64,000 bases of DNA, taken from NCBI RefSeq assembly GCF_000772045.1, contig NZ_CP009754.1, positions 7,812,001 through 7,876,000 on the forward strand. The letters are read 5' to 3'. Shown piece after piece: positions 49,757 through 60,321 of this stretch. The notes under the pieces were generated by a model. That model was not told where the DNA came from. It saw only the letters and a list, made by a program, of their open reading frames with translations, and made no database searches. Each line of letters starts with the position of its first letter. The first letter of the stretch is position 1. The position numbers and the translations under genes are program-made. The stretch is from Streptomyces sp. CCM_MD2014 (GTDB lineage: Bacteria; Actinomycetota; Actinomycetes; Streptomycetales; Streptomycetaceae).

Positions 49757-50033
49757 GGCCGGTCACCTTCCGGACGGTCCGGTGGTACGGACGATCGAGT
49801 TCTTCACACATGGTGCATGGACGGTGACACCCCGTCTTGTTGGATCTTCAACTGCTTTGCGGGGCCCGCCCCGGCCCGGATCCCGGCCCCGAGCTGCTCG
49901 TGTTGCACGAATGGGCTACCGCTTCCACTCTGGAGTGACTCAGAAGCGATCAGCGCTCACGCTTCGTGATCGGGGAGCCCGTCCCCCAAGGGACGAGGAG
50001 GAGCGAGAGTCTTCGCGGTGAGGAGCCACGACG
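49757..50033. other. divergent intergenic region, glgE side to glgX side
   Basis: This 277-base region must hold promoters for both directions. It contains a small inverted repeat CACTC/GAGTG (49926-49937) and, near 49943-49972, two competing short stems (GAAGCG with CGCTTC; GATCA with TGATC). No convincing promoter consensus or small ORF was seen. Confidence 0.5.
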
Positions 50034-50545
50034 ATGAAGACCGCAGTGCCCTGCTACTACCACCTCGACGTGGAAGTGAGCCCGGAACGGGTCGGACAGG
50101 TCAGGCGCATCCTGGCCGCTCACCTCCGGTTCTGGGACCTGGAGAACCTCGTCGAACCCGTCTGCTCGGGCGCCGAGATGCTGCTGCTGGCGATCGACGA
50201 GCACGCGAGCGACAAGAACACGTCGATCGAGATGTGGTGGAACCGCCAGCACCTCATCACGGCCGTAGGGGGCAACGACCAGGCGCTCCGTCCCGACCAG
50301 GACCTGCGCACCTGTCTGCAGCACCTAGCCGCCAACAGCGACGGCTGGGGCTGCTGCGCCACCGACACCGGTTCGAAGGTCATCTGGTTCTCGCGCCGCG
50401 CCCGCGCCGGCGAGCGCGTCCCGCTGGTCGCGACGGATCCCGAGCCGATCACCCAGGAGGGGCTGGAAGTGCCGCGCGAGATCATGCCGGTGGCCCGGGT
50501 GGCCGGCTGGGCACGTACGGGCGACGGTGTGCTGGAGGAGGCCCG

Positions 50546-50549
<4 letters not shown>
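50034..50549 (+). CDS. degenerate GHKL-like protein coupled to glgX
   Basis: Encodes 171 residues. Its layout copies the RsbW-type kinases: a helix PERVGQVRRILAAHL, then a region GAEMLLLAIDEHA where the N-box should be (Glu48 kept, but the Asn four residues on is Leu52), then SDGWGCCATDTGSKVIWF in place of the G2 lid. ATP binding is therefore doubtful. The stop overlaps the GTG of glgX (GTGA), so the two are translated together. A regulatory link between partner switching and glycogen debranching is an inference; an unrelated fold is possible. Confidence 0.65.
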
Positions 50550-52693
<2,144 letters not shown>

Positions 52694-52703
52694 GCCGGTG
52701 AGG

Positions 52704-53507
52704 TCAGCTGCCGAGGCGGCGCGCGGTCACCGTGAACTGCGCGCCGTCGGCGTCCCGGAGCACCGCCTCGTCCGCGTCCAGGGAGAGCACGCTGCCCCCG
52801 TGCAGCTCGGCGGCGCGGGCACACGCCGCGACGTCCTCGACCGCGAAGTGCACCTGCCAGTGCGGCCGCACGGCCGGGTCCGGGGCCGCGCCCAGCGCCC
52901 CCGACTCGATGCGGGCCACGACCTGGCCCTCGTGGCGCAGGACCACCTCGTCGCCCTCGTACCGGACCTCGCAGCAGCCCTGCCCCGACGCCCACTCGAA
53001 GATCTCGCCGTAGAAGATGGCGGCGTCGAAGGCGTCACGGGTGTGCAGCCGGATGAAGGCGGGACGTTTGGTGCGCCAGGCGTCCCAGTCCGAGAACAAC
53101 TCGCCCTCCCAGACCCCGAACGTCGCGCCGTCCCGGTCGGCGAGCAGGGCCGCCCGCCCCGGCGGCAGGGAGATCGGCCCGACCGCCGCCGTGCCGCCGC
53201 GCTCCTGCGCCCGCGACGCGGCCTCGTCCGCACTGCGCACGGCGAAGTACGGCGTCCAGGCCACCGCCATCTGCCACATCGCGGCGACGGCCGCGATGCC
53301 GGCCACCGGCACCTCGTCGGCCAGGGCGATCCGGAAAGGGTCGCCCAGCCGGGCGGGCCGCCACTGCCAGCCCAGCACGGCGGAGTAGAACTCCTCGGTG
53401 GCCTTCAGATCACGGCTGGTGAGACTCACCCAGCAGGGGGCGCCGTACACGGAGTGCGTGGACAGCAGGCCGTCTTCGCGGGTGGTGGAGGTCGTGTCGT
53501 GGTTCAT
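52704..53507 (-). CDS. two-domain VOC family protein
   Basis: Encodes 267 residues from ATG 53507. Two glyoxalase/bleomycin-resistance-like (VOC) modules: the first begins GAPCWVSLTSRDLKATEEFY with YSAVLGWQWRP, the second has AFIRLHTRDAFDAAIFYGE and HWQVHFAVEDVAACARAAEL. VOC proteins bind a metal for isomerase, dioxygenase or resistance chemistry, or act as binding proteins. The substrate is not evident. It is convergent with glgX, ten bases apart. Confidence 0.85.
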   Translation of the reverse strand: MNHDTTSTTREDGLLSTHSVYGAPCWVSLTSRDLKATEEFYSAVLGWQWRPARLGDPFRIALADEVPVAGIAAVAAMWQMAVAWTPYFAVRSADEAASRAQERGGTAAVGPISLPPGRAALLADRDGATFGVWEGELFSDWDAWRTKRPAFIRLHTRDAFDAAIFYGEIFEWASGQGCCEVRYEGDEVVLRHEGQVVARIESGALGAAPDPAVRPHWQVHFAVEDVAACARAAELHGGSVLSLDADEAVLRDADGAQFTVTARRLGS

Positions 53508-53626
53508 GGCAGTCGCGTCCTGGTCTCGTCCACCGGCAGCCACCGGCTCGCCACCAGTGTCCGGCCGGGAGTGCGGCGGGCGCCTGGCGAGTACCCCGCA
53601 CATGGCGCCGAAACGGAGGCCCCGAG

Positions 53627-54025
53627 GTGACCGTGCCCCCCGCCGACATGCGTCCGGGCCCCGGTCCGGGCCCGGACCCGGACGCCGATTCGGACCAGAT
53701 ATTCCGGCTGCAGGAGCAGGTCCGGCAGCTCAAGGAGGCGGTCGTCTCGCACGCCGTCGTCGACCAGGCGATCGGTGTGATCATCGTCCTCGGCGGGGTG
53801 ACGCCGGACGAGGGGTGGAGCGTCCTGAAGGAAGTTTCCCAGCATACGAACATCAAACTCCGCAATGTGGCGGAAACGATACTCATCTGGGGGCGCACCG
53901 GAGTGATGCCGCCGGAAATCCTGGCCGCTCTGGAGGAGCGCCTGGGCCGGCCCGCGTGCAGCGGGCGCCCGCTCAGCGGGCCTCCTGCAGGATCTCCTCG
54001 CGTATCCGGTCGAAACAGCCGGTGA
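53627..54025 (+). CDS. ANTAR domain protein
   Basis: Encodes 132 residues from GTG 53627, with GGAGG seven bases upstream. After a Pro/Asp-rich start, residues 26-95 form an ANTAR domain: IFRLQEQVRQLKEAVVSHAVVD, QAIGVIIVLGGVTPDEGW and LRNVAETILIWG. ANTAR proteins bind tandem hairpins in nascent RNA and prevent termination. No receiver or GAF sensor is attached. Its last 53 bases overlap the 3' end of the convergent sigma factor gene. Confidence 0.8.
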   Translation: MTVPPADMRPGPGPGPDPDADSDQIFRLQEQVRQLKEAVVSHAVVDQAIGVIIVLGGVTPDEGWSVLKEVSQHTNIKLRNVAETILIWGRTGVMPPEILAALEERLGRPACSGRPLSGPPAGSPRVSGRNSR

Positions 54026-54764
54026 GCAGCCGGGAGACGTGCATCTGGGAGATGCCCAGCTGCTGGGCGATGCGGCTCTGCGTCATCCCCCCGAAGAAGC
54101 GCAGGTAGAGGATGGTGCGCTCACGCTCGGGCAGCGCCTCCAGGCAGGGCCGCACCGCCACCCGGTCCACGACCGCGTCGAAAGCGGGATCGGGGCCGCC
54201 CAGCGCGTCACCGAGGGCGTACCCGTCGGTGCCGGGCATCTCGGCCTCCAGCGACAGCGCGGAGAAGCACTCCAGGGCCTCCATGCCGGTCCGCACCTCG
54301 ACCGTGGTCAGCTGCGCGTGCTCGGCGATCTCCTCGACGGTCGGGGCGCGTCCCGGCGTGGTCTGCGCCAGCTCCTTCGCCGCCCGGCGGACCCGGTTGC
54401 GCAGGTCCTGGATCCGGCGCGGCACGTGCAGCGTCCACATGTGGTCGCGGAAGTGCCGTTTGATCTCTCCCGTCACGGTCGGCACCGCGTACGCCTCGAA
54501 GGCGTGGCCGCGCTCCGGGTCGTAGTGGTCGACTGCCTTGACCAGGCCCAGGGCCGCCACCTGATAGAGGTCCTCCAGGTTCTCGCCGCGGCCCCGGAAG
54601 CGGACGGCGATCCGCTCCGCCATGGGCAGCCAGACCCGGATGAGTTCGTCCCGCAGCGCCTTGCGCTCCGGTCCCTCGGGCAGCCCGGCGAGCCGCTCGA
54701 ACGCCGCGGCCGTGTCGGGGGCGTCGTCGTGCGGGTGGGGCTGGGTTCTGCCGGCGACACGCAT
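53973..54764 (-). CDS. SigB/SigF/SigG-family RNA polymerase sigma factor
   Basis: Encodes 263 residues from ATG 54764 (GTG 54767 directly ahead is an alternative); GGGAGG is eight bases upstream. Region 2 reads VWLPMAERIAVRFRGRGE, LEDLYQVAALGLVKAVDHYDPERG and AFEAYAVPTVTGEIKRHFRD; region 4 reads LPERERTILYLRFFGGMTQ and IAQQLGISQMHVSRL. It is clearly paralogous to the sigma factor at 19171-20040. A patch TATCCATATATACG about 40 bases before the start could hold its -10 region. Its 3' end overlaps the ANTAR gene. Confidence 0.93.
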   Translation of the reverse strand: MRVAGRTQPHPHDDAPDTAAAFERLAGLPEGPERKALRDELIRVWLPMAERIAVRFRGRGENLEDLYQVAALGLVKAVDHYDPERGHAFEAYAVPTVTGEIKRHFRDHMWTLHVPRRIQDLRNRVRRAAKELAQTTPGRAPTVEEIAEHAQLTTVEVRTGMEALECFSALSLEAEMPGTDGYALGDALGGPDPAFDAVVDRVAVRPCLEALPERERTILYLRFFGGMTQSRIAQQLGISQMHVSRLLTGCFDRIREEILQEAR

Positions 54765-55066
54765 CACGCGCACCTCCCTCAGCAGGGGAGCTGGCAAGTC
54801 CTCGTATATATGGATACTGAGCGCGAATGGCCCGGACGGCCACTCGAACGGCCGCATACCGGTGACCGGGCGGCCGCCCCGTCGCCGGACGTGATGTGCG
54901 GCACGCTGCGGGTGATCGCGGGAACGGGCGGCGGCGGATCGTCCCTGGGCAACGCTTGATCATCGATCAAAAGGGGCGAAGGCGCTGGCCACAGCGCATT
55001 CCGCTCATTTGACAGTGCGATCGGCGCACAGATAGGAAGCAGCGTCGAGAGGTCGAGAGGGGCACC
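54765..55066. other. divergent intergenic region ahead of the sigma factor and an unknown gene
   Basis: This 302-base gap contains the inverted repeat TTGATC-ATC-GATCAA (54956-54970) and, for the plus-strand gene, TTGACA (55009-55014) with TAGGAA 18 bases on, a plausible vegetative-type promoter 28 bases before the start. On the other side an AT-rich patch precedes the sigma gene. No ORF with good coding character was seen. Confidence 0.5.
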
Positions 55067-55591
55067 GTGTACGAGCCGAACGTGGTCGGGGACTGGCAGG
55101 AGTACGACGAGCACGTCGGCCTGCGGGTCCGGGTGCACCGTCTTGAGCCGGCCGAGCCGCCGCGTGGGCGTGACGACGCCGCCGAGGGACTGACCTACTT
55201 CCGGGTCCGGGTGACCGTCGAGAACCGGGGCGCGCGCCCTCTCGGCATCCACCTGGAGGACGGCCAGATCGACGTGCGGATCGGCCCCGACGGGGAGAGC
55301 GCCTTCCTCGACTGGCGCAACTCCCAGTTCGTCGAGGGCTTCGACGTCTACCCGCTGCGCCGGGTCACCGCCGTGCTCTACGGAGCCGGCCCGGAGGCGA
55401 GCCTGAGCCAGGTGGACGTCCAGGTGCAGCTGCGGGTGGACGAGGAGTGGGCCGACCGCCGGCTGTGGAGCGGCGCCCTGGGGCTGCCCGACGGGGCCGG
55501 CGCGGTCCCGTGCGGCACGGTGCGGGACGACGGCGTGGCGCACCAGGTGAGCGCCTTCCTGCGGGGCCAGTCGGAGGAGGGCTCCGCCTGA
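55067..55591 (+). CDS. hypothetical protein, DUF4352-like beta-rich domain
   Basis: Encodes 174 residues from GTG 55067 with GAGAGGGG upstream. No signal peptide or membrane segment. The middle is beta-rich: LTYFRVRVTVENRGARPLGIH, DGQIDVRIGP and YPLRRVTAVLYGAG, recalling the immunoglobulin-like DUF4352 fold, but this is weak. A TTGACA promoter element and an inverted repeat lie upstream. I do not know its function. Confidence 0.6.
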   Translation: MYEPNVVGDWQEYDEHVGLRVRVHRLEPAEPPRGRDDAAEGLTYFRVRVTVENRGARPLGIHLEDGQIDVRIGPDGESAFLDWRNSQFVEGFDVYPLRRVTAVLYGAGPEASLSQVDVQVQLRVDEEWADRRLWSGALGLPDGAGAVPCGTVRDDGVAHQVSAFLRGQSEEGSA

Positions 55592-55621
55592 CCGCGGGGC
55601 GGCCGCGCCGGAGCCCGGCTC

Positions 55622-56557
55622 TCAGTGCGCGATGCCGTCGATGATCTCCCGGGCGCCCTGCCGCAGGAGCGCCACGGCGACCGAGGTGCCGAGGGTCGCC
55701 GGGTCCAGGCGGCCCGCCCACTCGTGGGCGTTCAGCCGGACCTTGCCGTCGGGGGTGAAGACACAGGCCCGCAGCGAGAGTTCACCGCTCCGGTCCACGT
55801 GCGCGTGTCCGGCGATCGGGCTGTTGCAGTGCCCCTGCAGGACGTGCAGGAACATGCGCTCCGCCGTCGCCTCCCGGTGCGTCTCGGGGTGCCCGAGGCC
55901 GCTCACCGCGTCGATCAGACCGCTGTCGCCCTCACGGCACTGCAGGGCCAGGATGCCCGCGCCGATCGGCGGCATCATCGCCTCGGTGGACAGCACCTCG
56001 CTGATCACGTCGGCCCGGCCGATGCGTTCCAGGCCGGAGACCGCGAGCAGCAGCGCGTCCGCCTCGCCCGCGGCGAGCTTCGCCAGCCGCCGGTTGGCGT
56101 TGCCGCGGAACGGTACGCACCGCAGATGCGGGTGGGTGGCGGCCAGCTGGGCGATCCGGCGCACCGAGGACGTGCCGACGCGCGTCCCCTCCGGCAGCTC
56201 GTCAAGGGTGAGCCCGCCCGGGTGGACCAGCGCGTCCCGCACGTCGTCCCGCTTCAGGAACGCGGCGAACACCGTGCCGGCGGGCAGCGGCCGGTCGGCG
56301 GGCACGTCCTTGACGCAGTGCACGGCGAGATCGGCCTCGCCCGACAGCAGCGCGGCGTCGACCTCCTTGGTGAACGCCCCCTTGCCCTCCACCTGCGACA
56401 GGTCCCCGAGCCACTTGTCGCCGGTCGTCTTCACCGGTACCACTTCGGTGCGCACGCCGGGGTGGAGGGCCGCCAACCCGCTCCGGACGCGCTCGACCTG
56501 AGCCAGCGCCATGGGGGAGTCGCGGGAGACGATGCGGATCAGTTCGGGGGCGGTCAT
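55622..56557 (-). CDS. hemC: hydroxymethylbilane synthase (porphobilinogen deaminase) paralogue
   Basis: Encodes 311 residues. IRIVSRDSPMALAQVERV, DLAVHCVKDVPADRP, GTSSVRRIAQL and FRGNANRRLAKLAAGEADA are catalytic and substrate-binding segments; the dipyrromethane cofactor Cys244 is in LQGHCNSPIAG. It polymerises four porphobilinogen to hydroxymethylbilane for tetrapyrroles. No other hem gene is near, so this may be a second copy outside the main hem operon (inference), perhaps used under stress. Confidence 0.9.
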   Translation of the reverse strand: MTAPELIRIVSRDSPMALAQVERVRSGLAALHPGVRTEVVPVKTTGDKWLGDLSQVEGKGAFTKEVDAALLSGEADLAVHCVKDVPADRPLPAGTVFAAFLKRDDVRDALVHPGGLTLDELPEGTRVGTSSVRRIAQLAATHPHLRCVPFRGNANRRLAKLAAGEADALLLAVSGLERIGRADVISEVLSTEAMMPPIGAGILALQCREGDSGLIDAVSGLGHPETHREATAERMFLHVLQGHCNSPIAGHAHVDRSGELSLRACVFTPDGKVRLNAHEWAGRLDPATLGTSVAVALLRQGAREIIDGIAH

Positions 56558-56629
56558 GCGGACACGATAGTGCGCGCGGAGGCGTCCACGGGCCGAGGTT
56601 CGCCCGAACGGCCCGTTTCGCCCTCCGTC

Positions 56630-57406
56630 TCACGCGTACGGGTCGAAGGAGACGCCCGCGGGCCTGGCGGCGGCCAGGTGGGAGGCGAAGCTGCCGTCCT
56701 TCAGGCCGAAGTTGGCGCTGCCGAAGTCGTAGGCACTGAGCTTGTCGCGCAGTCCCGCCGGGTAGCCGTTCCAGCCCACCAGCGTCGGGTACTGCCAGGC
56801 GCCCTTGTGGTTCTCCGGCGGTTCGTCGCCCGAGGTCGCCAGGCGGAAGCAGTGGGTGCTGATGCCGTCCTTGTGGTAGACGATCTTCGGATGGGTGCCC
56901 TCGAAGCGGACGGCCGACCGCTCGTGCACGCTGAACGAGCCGTGGTTGGACGTCGACACGTACCGCACCGTGTCGTCCTTCACCCACACCACCACGTGCT
57001 CCCAGTCGTGCCGGTGCCCGCCCAGGCTGCTGCCGGGCAGTGCCTGGTCCTTCTCGAAGTAGAGCCCGTACATGTAGGCGCACCAGTCGCCGTCGCACTT
57101 GGCGCGCGCGTAGCCGTTGGTGTTGTCCAGGTCGGAGGCGTCGCGGCAGTTGCCGTTGAGGGCGCCGGTCGGTTTGAGCCCGCCGTTGACCGCTCCGTCG
57201 GCGCCGATGGCCGGGGTCGGGTAGCAGCCGTCGGTGTCGTAGTCGTAGGCGGGCTGGAACGTGCGTTCCAGGGCGTCGGCGTTGCCGGGCAGCCCCGGCG
57301 GCGGGGCGGCGAAGGCGGTGGCGGGGAAGGCCAGGACGAGGGCGAGGGCACCGAGCGGTACGGTGAGCCATCTTTGGCGGGACGTCGCGGCGGTACGCGG
57401 GCGCAT
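56630..57406 (-). CDS. NPP1-family (necrosis-inducing) secreted protein
   Basis: Encodes 258 residues with a signal peptide (RQRWLTVPLGALALVLAFPA, cleavage near TAFA-APPP). The mature part has the NPP1/NLP heptapeptide GHRHDWE, preceded by MYGLYFEKDQ and followed by VVVWVKDD, HGSFSVHE and QYPTLVGWNGYPAGL. NLPs are cytolysins of plant-associated microbes that bind plant sphingolipids; many actinomycete members are of unknown role. GAGGAGAACGCC precedes the ATG. It stands alone between hemC and the ligase gene. Confidence 0.9.
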   Translation of the reverse strand: MRPRTAATSRQRWLTVPLGALALVLAFPATAFAAPPPGLPGNADALERTFQPAYDYDTDGCYPTPAIGADGAVNGGLKPTGALNGNCRDASDLDNTNGYARAKCDGDWCAYMYGLYFEKDQALPGSSLGGHRHDWEHVVVWVKDDTVRYVSTSNHGSFSVHERSAVRFEGTHPKIVYHKDGISTHCFRLATSGDEPPENHKGAWQYPTLVGWNGYPAGLRDKLSAYDFGSANFGLKDGSFASHLAAARPAGVSFDPYA

Positions 57407-57547
57407 GGCGTTCTCCTCAGGCTGGAGCAGCCCAACGGCTGTGGGGGGAAGGGGAGTTCAGGGTCCCGTCTTTTCACTCCCGCGCCAAGGGGGCCCGGGC
57501 GTCGCCGCGGTGAAGGGCGGCCCAACACCCGGGAGCCGGTCAGCCCC

Positions 57548-58528
57548 TCACACCAGGTCGTCCGGAACGTCCGCGGCCGACTCCTCGGGCGTCAGGTCCG
57601 GGCGGAGCCTGAGCCAGGACGGCTGGCGCAGCATGCCCTCGCGGGTGCGGGTGCTGTAGCGGACCTCGCCGACCAGCCGGGGCACGACCCAGCGCGCCCC
57701 GGGCACCCGCGGCACCGGGTCGAAGGGGCAGACGTCGCTGGCGGCGGCCGCCAGCAGCCCGGCCAGCTCCGTGCGCTCGCCCTCGCTCCAGCCGGTGCCG
57801 ACGCCGCCGACATAGCGCAGCCGGCCGGCAGCGCGCTGGCCGACCAGGACGGCGCCGGGCAGGCCGCCGAGCCGTCCCTTGCCGGGCAGCCAGCCGCCGA
57901 CCACGACGTCCTCGCTGCGCATGTTGCGGATTTTGATCCAGGCCCGGGAGCGGGACCCGGGCTCGTACACCGAGTCCAGCCGCTTGCACACCAGTCCCTC
58001 CAGGCCGTGCTCGCGGGTGGCCCGCAGGGCCTGTTCGCCGTGTCCGACCAGCGCGGCCGGAGTGGACCACGACGGCCCGTTCAGGGCGAGGTCCGTCAGC
58101 CGCCCGCGGCGGTCGGCGTAGGGCGTGCGCAGCAGGGAGCGGCCCGCCAGGTGCAGGGCGTCGAACAGCACCAGGTGGACGGGGACCCTCGCCGCCCGGT
58201 GCGCCGCCCGGCCCGGGGCGTGCGCGAGGCCCATCCGGGACTGGAGCAACTGGAAGTCGGCGCGGCCCCGTTCGTCCAGGGCCAGCACCTCGCCGTCCAG
58301 TACGGCGGGGGTGTCGCCGAGCGCGGCGGCGAGCGGCGCGAGCTCGGGGTAGGCGGCGGTGATGTCCTGGCCGGAGCGGGCCCGCAGCAGGACACTCCCG
58401 TCGCCGGGCAGGTAGACCACCACGCGCTGGCCGTCCTGTTTGGTCTCGTAGGCCCAGCGCGCGTCCTGCGCGGCGGGCGGCAGGGTGCCGGCGGTGGCGA
58501 GCATCGGAGGGATCAGCGGCAGCTCCAC
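57548..58528 (-). CDS. stand-alone ATP-dependent DNA ligase (LigC/LigD ligase-like)
   Basis: Encodes 326 residues. The adenylation domain (1-200) has motif I ETKQDGQRV (catalytic Lys), the acidic motif DGEVLALDERG, GLEGLVCKRLDSVYEPG (motif IV) and WIKIRNM (motif V); an OB-fold follows. No polymerase or nuclease module is fused and no Ku gene is adjacent. LigC-type enzymes can back up in repair or ligate ends in stationary phase. Exact role unknown. Confidence 0.88.
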   Translation of the reverse strand: MELPLIPPMLATAGTLPPAAQDARWAYETKQDGQRVVVYLPGDGSVLLRARSGQDITAAYPELAPLAAALGDTPAVLDGEVLALDERGRADFQLLQSRMGLAHAPGRAAHRAARVPVHLVLFDALHLAGRSLLRTPYADRRGRLTDLALNGPSWSTPAALVGHGEQALRATREHGLEGLVCKRLDSVYEPGSRSRAWIKIRNMRSEDVVVGGWLPGKGRLGGLPGAVLVGQRAAGRLRYVGGVGTGWSEGERTELAGLLAAAASDVCPFDPVPRVPGARWVVPRLVGEVRYSTRTREGMLRQPSWLRLRPDLTPEESAADVPDDLV

Positions 58529-58587
58529 GGGTCAGTTCTCGACGGGTCCCGACGCCGTCACGCGCGTTGCCCGCGAGGTTCGCCTGA

Positions 58588-58619
58588 ACGGCGCCGGTCC
58601 CGGGCGGGGCCGGCGCCGT
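58588..58619 (-). terminator. hairpin after the MFS transporter gene
   Basis: ACGGCGCCGG (58588-58597) pairs perfectly with CCGGCGCCGT (58610-58619), loop 12 bases. It lies 5 bases after the MFS stop on the minus strand. There is no T-run. Confidence 0.6.
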
Positions 58620-58624
58620 CGCGG

Positions 58625-60079
58625 TCAGCGGGTGGCGGCGGCCTCCGCCGGCACCCCCTCTGCGGGTGCCGGGCCGGCCGCCGGGCCGGCGGGGCGGTGC
58701 CGGGGGATGAAGGACGCTATGGCGGCCGCCAGCAGGGCCGCGCCGGCGCCGATGGCCATGACCGCCTTGAACGCGTTCTCCGAGGGCAGGGCGAAGCCGC
58801 CGAGGTCGACGGTCATCTGGGCCAGGATGACACCGGCGATGGCACTGGCGACCGACGTGCCCAGGGACCGCATGAGCGTGTTGAGGCTGTTGGCGGCGGC
58901 CGTCTCGCTCGGCGGCACCGCGCCCATGATCAGCGACGGCATGGCGCCGTAGGCGAAGCCGATGCCCGCGCTGATCACGCAGGAGACCAGGACCAGGTGC
59001 CAGACCTCGGACATCAGCACGATGTTCAGGCCGTAGCCGGCGGCGACGATCAGGGCGCCGATCATCAGCGTCACCTTCGGGCCGCGGGAGCTGGACACCT
59101 TCGCGGAGACCGGGGCGAACGCCATCATCACTAGGCCGGACGGCGCCATCACAAGACCCGTGGTCAGCAGGGAGCGGCCGAGTCCGTAACCGGTGGCCTC
59201 GGGCAACTGAAGCAGCTGCGGCAGCACCAGGGACATCGCGAACATCGAGAAGCCGATGGCGACGGACGCCAGGTTGGTGAACAGCACCTGACGGCGGGCG
59301 GTGGTGCGCAGGTCCACCAGCGGCTCCGGGGTGTGCAGCTCCCACCAGCCCCAGACCAGCAGGATCACGACGGCCGCCGCGAACAGGCCCAGGGTGGTGC
59401 CCGAGGACCAGCCCCAGTCGCCGCCCTTGGAGATGGCCAGCAGCAGGCTCGCGAGGCCGGCGGCCATGCCGACGCCGCCGAGCAGGTCGAACCGGCCGCC
59501 GGTGCGCACGGCCGACTCCGGCACCAGCGCCAGCACCAGGACGAGGGAGAGGGCGCCGAGCGCGCCGGAGAGCCAGAACAGCATGTGCCAGTCCAGCTTG
59601 TCCGCGATCAGCGCGGCCGCGGGCAGGCCGAGCGCGCCGCCGACCCCGAGGGAGGCGCTCATCACCGCGGTGGCGCCGGCCAGCCGCTCGGCCGGCAGCT
59701 CGTCGCGCATGATGCTGATGCCGAGCGGGATCACGGCGGCGGACAGGCCCTGCAGGGCGCGGCCGACGACCATCGGGACCAGGGCGTCGCTCAGTCCGCA
59801 GACCGCCGAGCCGCTGATCAGCAGCACCAGGCTGAGCAACAGCATCCGCCGCTTGCCGAACATGTCGCCGAGCCGGCCGACGACCGGAGTGGCCACCGCG
59901 GAGGCGAGCAGCGTGGCGGTCACCGCCCAGGCCGCGTCCGAGGCCGACGCGTCCAGGAGCTTCGGCAGCTCCGGGATGATCGGGATGACCAGGGTCTGCA
60001 TGAGCGCGACGACGATCCCGGCCAGGGCCAGTACCGCCACCACGGCGTTCGGCCGTGGCGTGGCGGGGGAAGCGGGCAT
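58625..60079 (-). CDS. MFS transporter, DHA2 (14-TM drug efflux) family
   Basis: Encodes 484 residues from ATG 60079, with AAAGG upstream. About 14 hydrophobic segments. Motif A reads GRLGDMFGKRRML; PEL and helix 5 contain GVGGALGLPAAALIADKLDWHMLFW, the DHA2 antiporter signature. Likely a proton-coupled exporter of a toxic organic molecule. It is divergent from a TetR gene 242 bases away, with a palindromic site between them, the usual repressor-pump layout. Confidence 0.88.
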   Translation of the reverse strand: MPASPATPRPNAVVAVLALAGIVVALMQTLVIPIIPELPKLLDASASDAAWAVTATLLASAVATPVVGRLGDMFGKRRMLLLSLVLLISGSAVCGLSDALVPMVVGRALQGLSAAVIPLGISIMRDELPAERLAGATAVMSASLGVGGALGLPAAALIADKLDWHMLFWLSGALGALSLVLVLALVPESAVRTGGRFDLLGGVGMAAGLASLLLAISKGGDWGWSSGTTLGLFAAAVVILLVWGWWELHTPEPLVDLRTTARRQVLFTNLASVAIGFSMFAMSLVLPQLLQLPEATGYGLGRSLLTTGLVMAPSGLVMMAFAPVSAKVSSSRGPKVTLMIGALIVAAGYGLNIVLMSEVWHLVLVSCVISAGIGFAYGAMPSLIMGAVPPSETAAANSLNTLMRSLGTSVASAIAGVILAQMTVDLGGFALPSENAFKAVMAIGAGAALLAAAIASFIPRHRPAGPAAGPAPAEGVPAEAAATR

Positions 60080-60141
60080 GGAAGAGCCTTTCGAGCGATG
60101 CGTGCTGCCGCGTGTGCGGCAACCGGGCACGAGCATTTAAG

Positions 60142-60153
60142 TCAGTCGATTGA
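60142..60153. promoter_or_regulatory. TetR-type operator between the MFS and TetR genes
   Basis: TCAGTCGATTGA is an imperfect palindrome inside the AT-rich stretch TTTAAGTCAGTCGATTGAAG, 62 bases from the MFS start. AT-rich half-sites like these are typical of TetR operators on MFS pump promoters. Binding is inferred. Confidence 0.5.
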
Positions 60154-60321
60154 AGTATCCTACGGGGTGTGGAGAGGAGCGCCCGTCCGGGGCGGGCGGC
60201 GGTCTCGCGCAGCCGCCCCGTAGGCTTCCGTGACAACCCGCCGTACGGCGGCGGACCTGCGACGACTCGAGGGACTGGTCGTCGTGGGCGGTGCGGAGAG
60301 AGTCCCGGCGCGGTGGTGATC

